This document shows, in pieces, positions 6,919-9,239 of a DNA stretch of 9,239 bases. The DNA comes from an uncultured Chlorobiaceae bacterium. GTDB taxonomy: Bacteria; Bacteroidota; Chlorobiia; Chlorobiales; Chlorobiaceae. The DNA lies in contig CAIQSY010000172.1 in assembly GCA_903874585.1 (NCBI GenBank), positions 1 to 9,239 of the forward strand. Direction: 5' to 3'. The notes below the pieces were generated by a model. That model was given only the letters and a program-made list of their open reading frames with translations. It had not been told where the DNA came from and did not search any database. Each line of letters opens with the position of its first letter. The stretch's first letter is position 1. Position numbers and translations under genes: made by a program.

Positions 6919-8810
6919 GTGAGCCGTTGCACTCTGACCAACTGAACCTTCTGGCGAGGGCTTTACGCCAGAAATCGTTCCACTTTATCATTATTGGCTA
7001 CGACCACCCTGATATTTTTCCGGAGATATCGGCATGGTTGCGTGAACATCTGCCGGATCGTCCAATACGCGAGTTGCCGGTATCGGACAAAACATTTCAG
7101 GAGATTCAGAACATTCTGATTCAGGCCTATCATGATATTGTGTTGATACCGGATTTCGACTGGTTTTTCAAGCAAGAAAACGAAAATATCAGTATTACAT
7201 TTAATCAACACCGTGATTTTTTTGCACGTCGAGAAATAACATTGGTATGCTTTATTCAAAAAAAACTATTTAAGGAACTTCCCCGCAAAATGCCAGATCT
7301 CTGGTCGCTTCGTTCCTTAGAGCTTGAGTTTCTGGGAACTGTTCAGAGATCCACTTACAGCCTCAGCAACATTGACGACATGGAAAGCGCCTTGCTCTCG
7401 GTGTTTGCGGTTCTGCCTGCTGAACCTATTACTCGTACAATATTAAAAGGACTTTTGCCCAACGTTAACAATCTTGATGCAACGTTACAACGCCTTATTA
7501 AAAAAGGGTTAATCGCATTCGATGAAATGGATGAAAGCTTCACATGTAATTTGGAGGCACAGGAGACAACCCGCCAGCAAAACGGCGAGCAGCTTTTTGA
7601 GCACTGCGAACTCCTGATAAGCACGCTCATTGATAAGCTTCGCTATGAAACAGATCTTACGGGACATTTTTTAAATGCGACCTACAAAGAAGCGGTCATC
7701 TACGCCAAGTACGCCGAAAGCATTCTCCAGCATATCAAAAAAGCAGAAGAGCAATTAGCCATATTGGCAGAGCGCCTCGGCAACTTCCATACAACAACCG
7801 GAAATCTCGACAAAGCGTTGACCTTTTATGAGGATGAAACCCGTTTATTTAAAGAACTCTACGACGCTTTCCCAAGCAACGTATCCTTCAAAAACGGGCT
7901 CGCTATCTCTTACGAAAAACTCGGAGAAACACACGCCCAACTCGGCAATCTCGACAAAGCGTTGACCTTTTATGAGGATGAAACCCGTTTATTTGAAGAA
8001 CTCTACGACGCTTTCCCAAGCAACGTCTCCTTCAAAAACGGGCTCGCTATCTCTTACGAAAAACTCGGGCAAACACACGCCGAACTCGGCAATCTCGACA
8101 ACGCTTTAACCTTGTATGAGCAGGATGCCCAGTTAACGAAAGAACTCTACGACGCTTTCCCTAGCAACGTCTCTTTCAAATTTGGGCTCGCCGTCTCTTA
8201 TGAAAAACTTGGAGAAACACACGCCGAACTCGGCAATCTCGACAAAGCTTTGACCTTGTATGAGCAGTATCGCCAGTTAACTAAAGAACTCTACGACGCT
8301 TTCCCTAGCAACGTATCCTTCAAAAACGTTCTTGCTATCTCTTACGAAAAACTCGGGCAAACACACGCCGAACTCGGCAATCTCAACAAAGCTTTAACCT
8401 TTTATGAACAGTATCGCCAGTTAACTAAAGAACTCTACGACGCTTTCCCAAGCAACGTCTCCTTCAAAAACAACCTCGCTATCTCTTACTCCAAACTCGG
8501 AGAAACACACGCCCAACTCGGCAATCTCGACAAAGCGTTGACCTTTTATGAGCAGGATGCCCAGTTAACGAAAGAACTCTACGACGCTTTCCCAAGCAAC
8601 GTCTCCTTCAAAAACGGGCTCGCTATCTCTTATTACAAGCTGGGTAGTTTCTACAAAGACCATCGTCCAGACATTGTTGCCACCCGCAACTATTTCCAGC
8701 AAGCTGAAGCCTTGTGGGCGGAGCTGACCGAAAGCGCACCCGGCTATGCTAAATTCCAACATTATCTGATACAAGTCCGAAAGGATTTGAGCGAACTGCC
8801 GCAATCATAA
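6915..8810 (+). CDS. TPR protein with degenerate NTPase-like N-terminus, unknown function
   Basis: A cytoplasmic protein of 631 residues without signal or membrane segments. Residues about 20-140 resemble the NTPase-like domain that I recall from many bacterial TPR/STAND proteins: an opening strand FHFIIIG, and later a stretch with NQHRDFF, a hydrophobic strand and MPDLWSLRS. No GxxxxGK P-loop is present, so it should not hydrolyse ATP by itself. Residues about 155-212 look like the winged helix that follows STAND ATPase cores (LPAEPITRTILKGLL ... LIKKGLIAFDE). A helical linker (about 215-296) leads into six 48-residue TPR units (297-584) and a divergent cap. TPR arrays usually bind peptides or proteins, so this part is the likely sensor or partner-binding arm. 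Translation is coupled to the ATPase upstream through ATGA with no separate Shine-Dalgarno sequence. No effector domain is visible. Confidence 0.85.
   Translation: MSEPLHSDQLNLLARALRQKSFHFIIIGYDHPDIFPEISAWLREHLPDRPIRELPVSDKTFQEIQNILIQAYHDIVLIPDFDWFFKQENENISITFNQHRDFFARREITLVCFIQKKLFKELPRKMPDLWSLRSLELEFLGTVQRSTYSLSNIDDMESALLSVFAVLPAEPITRTILKGLLPNVNNLDATLQRLIKKGLIAFDEMDESFTCNLEAQETTRQQNGEQLFEHCELLISTLIDKLRYETDLTGHFLNATYKEAVIYAKYAESILQHIKKAEEQLAILAERLGNFHTTTGNLDKALTFYEDETRLFKELYDAFPSNVSFKNGLAISYEKLGETHAQLGNLDKALTFYEDETRLFEELYDAFPSNVSFKNGLAISYEKLGQTHAELGNLDNALTLYEQDAQLTKELYDAFPSNVSFKFGLAVSYEKLGETHAELGNLDKALTLYEQYRQLTKELYDAFPSNVSFKNVLAISYEKLGQTHAELGNLNKALTFYEQYRQLTKELYDAFPSNVSFKNNLAISYSKLGETHAQLGNLDKALTFYEQDAQLTKELYDAFPSNVSFKNGLAISYYKLGSFYKDHRPDIVATRNYFQQAEALWAELTESAPGYAKFQHYLIQVRKDLSELPQS
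7803..8666 (+). repeat. six tandem 144-bp repeats encoding 48-residue TPR units
   Basis: Units begin at 7803, 7947, 8091, 8235, 8379 and 8523, all in frame and with no indels. Each runs from NLDKALT through ELYDAFPSNVSFK to KLGETHAxLG; the last unit diverges at its end. Even silent positions are largely shared: the DNA around ELYDAFPSNVSFK differs by only a few bases between units. Variation is concentrated at unit residues 8-17 (EDETRLF, EQDAQLT or EQYRQLT), 31-32 and 42-46. Units 1-2, 3 and 6, and 4-5 share variants, giving a mosaic that suggests recent duplication or gene conversion. Confidence 0.95.
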
Positions 8811-8837
8811 TCTCCACGCTTTCAAAACGGCAACCCT

Positions 8838-8987
8838 ATGAACTACAACCAGTTACTCTCCCTCTTCAAAGAGACCAACCGCGAGTTGCAGCACAAAGCC
8901 GCTCGCTCGATTGATACCGCCCTTGTTATCCGCAATTGGCTCTTTGGCTGGTACATTGTCGAGTTTGAGCAAGGCGGCGCTGCACAA
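8838..8987 (+). pseudogene. DUF1016/YhcG-type nuclease gene, N-terminal fragment
   Basis: The first 50 codons (MNYNQLLSLFKETNRELQ... to WLFGWYIVEFEQGG) match the start of the DUF1016 N-terminal domain, which in intact proteins precedes a PD-(D/E)XK nuclease domain (PDDEXK_9). The gene starts 27 bases after the TPR stop on the same strand, so it may once have been the third cistron of that unit. After codon 50 the sequence switches abruptly to antisense adaptor-gene DNA. The frame stays open until TAG at 9216-9218, giving a 126-residue chimera whose tail is meaningless. The nuclease domain is absent, so the product should be inactive. No convincing Shine-Dalgarno sequence is seen. The domain call is from memory of the family. 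Confidence 0.75.
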
Positions 8988-9239
8988 CGCTTCTCTTGCG
9001 ACGCGCTAAACACCTGCTTCGCTTTGGCATCGCGCAGTTGCGCCTCCGCAGAAAGCACGGCAGCCTCCGACCGCTTGATGGCAGAACGCTGTGCCGCAAG
9101 ATGCTCCTCAAGATCAACGGGATCAATCTCCCCCACCACATCGCCCGCTTTCACCATATCGCCCACATCAACAGTAATACGCTTTACTCGCCCTGCCGCC
9201 ACGGAGCCAATGCGGTAGGTGTAGCGCGCCTCAACCGTA
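8988..9239 (-). pseudogene. partial second copy of the adaptor gene (direct repeat copy B)
   Basis: Leftward, this encodes adaptor residues about 61-145 (part of the first lipoyl half and the first coiled-coil helix), then runs at 8987 into antisense DUF1016 sequence and stops at 8843-8845, so it lacks the last 255 or so residues. It continues beyond the right edge, where a 5' portion may exist. Of the 4 differences from copy A, three are silent and one changes Leu101 to Pro, the family-typical residue. This suggests that copy B descends from a working gene and has not decayed long. An assembly junction is the main alternative. Confidence 0.85.

Noticed and set aside
7803..8666. Regular 144-bp repeats as a CRISPR-like or non-coding satellite array
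   Set aside because: The period is an exact multiple of three, the frame stays open, variation respects codon positions and the product is a classic TPR array.
8843..9202. Leftward 119-codon frame as a stand-alone small adaptor-like gene
   Set aside because: The apparent start is an internal Met of the lipoyl region and the frame is open upstream to the window edge. The C-terminal third is antisense DUF1016 sequence. It is a truncated copy, not a separate gene.
8988..9239. Copy B as an insertion sequence or transposon end
   Set aside because: It contains only adaptor-coding DNA; no transposase, terminal inverted repeats or target-site duplication can be seen on the visible side.

Overview
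The window looks like a chromosomal accessory region of a Gram-negative bacterium. My best guess is a green sulfur bacterium (Chlorobiaceae). The guess rests on the mid-GC composition, the DevBCA/MacAB-like exporter that ends in a NodT-type outer-membrane lipoprotein, and a TPR family of 48-residue units that I recall from Chlorobi and Bacteroidetes. It is recollection, not a search result.

Left side (1-5342). Bases 1-143 are non-coding and hold several short hairpins (REP-like elements and a possible terminator). A tightly packed leftward operon then fills 144-5342. In transcription order it encodes a TetR regulator, a periplasmic adaptor, a DevC/FtsX-type permease, an ABC ATPase and an outer-membrane efflux lipoprotein. 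Three junctions are 4-base ATGA overlaps and the fourth is TAA directly followed by ATG. Together these genes make a tripartite ABC exporter spanning both membranes, controlled by the regulator at the head of its own operon.

Centre (5343-5550). An AT-rich divergent intergenic region holds a near-perfect 26-bp palindrome just upstream of tetR (likely operator), a good rightward sigma70-like promoter with an extended -10, and helically phased TGRTAAA repeats.

Right side (5551-8810). A rightward two-gene unit, clearly AT-richer than the exporter operon, encodes a STAND/ORC-like P-loop ATPase of 455 residues. It overlaps by ATGA with a 631-residue protein that has an NTPase-like N-terminal domain without a P-loop, a winged-helix-like segment and six nearly identical 48-residue TPR units. 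This pair is the best candidate for an undescribed system. It resembles a STAND sensor-switch protein split over two genes, with no recognisable effector domain in either.

Right edge (8838-9239). The first 50 codons of a DUF1016/YhcG-type nuclease gene follow the TPR gene and are broken at 8987/8988. Beyond that lies a second copy of an internal piece of the adaptor gene: 252 bp running to the window edge, 4 substitutions relative to 4271-4522, same orientation, offset 4717. The NTPase-TPR cassette is therefore bracketed by direct repeats of the exporter operon. This points to a duplication or integration event, or an assembly artefact, that truncated the nuclease gene.
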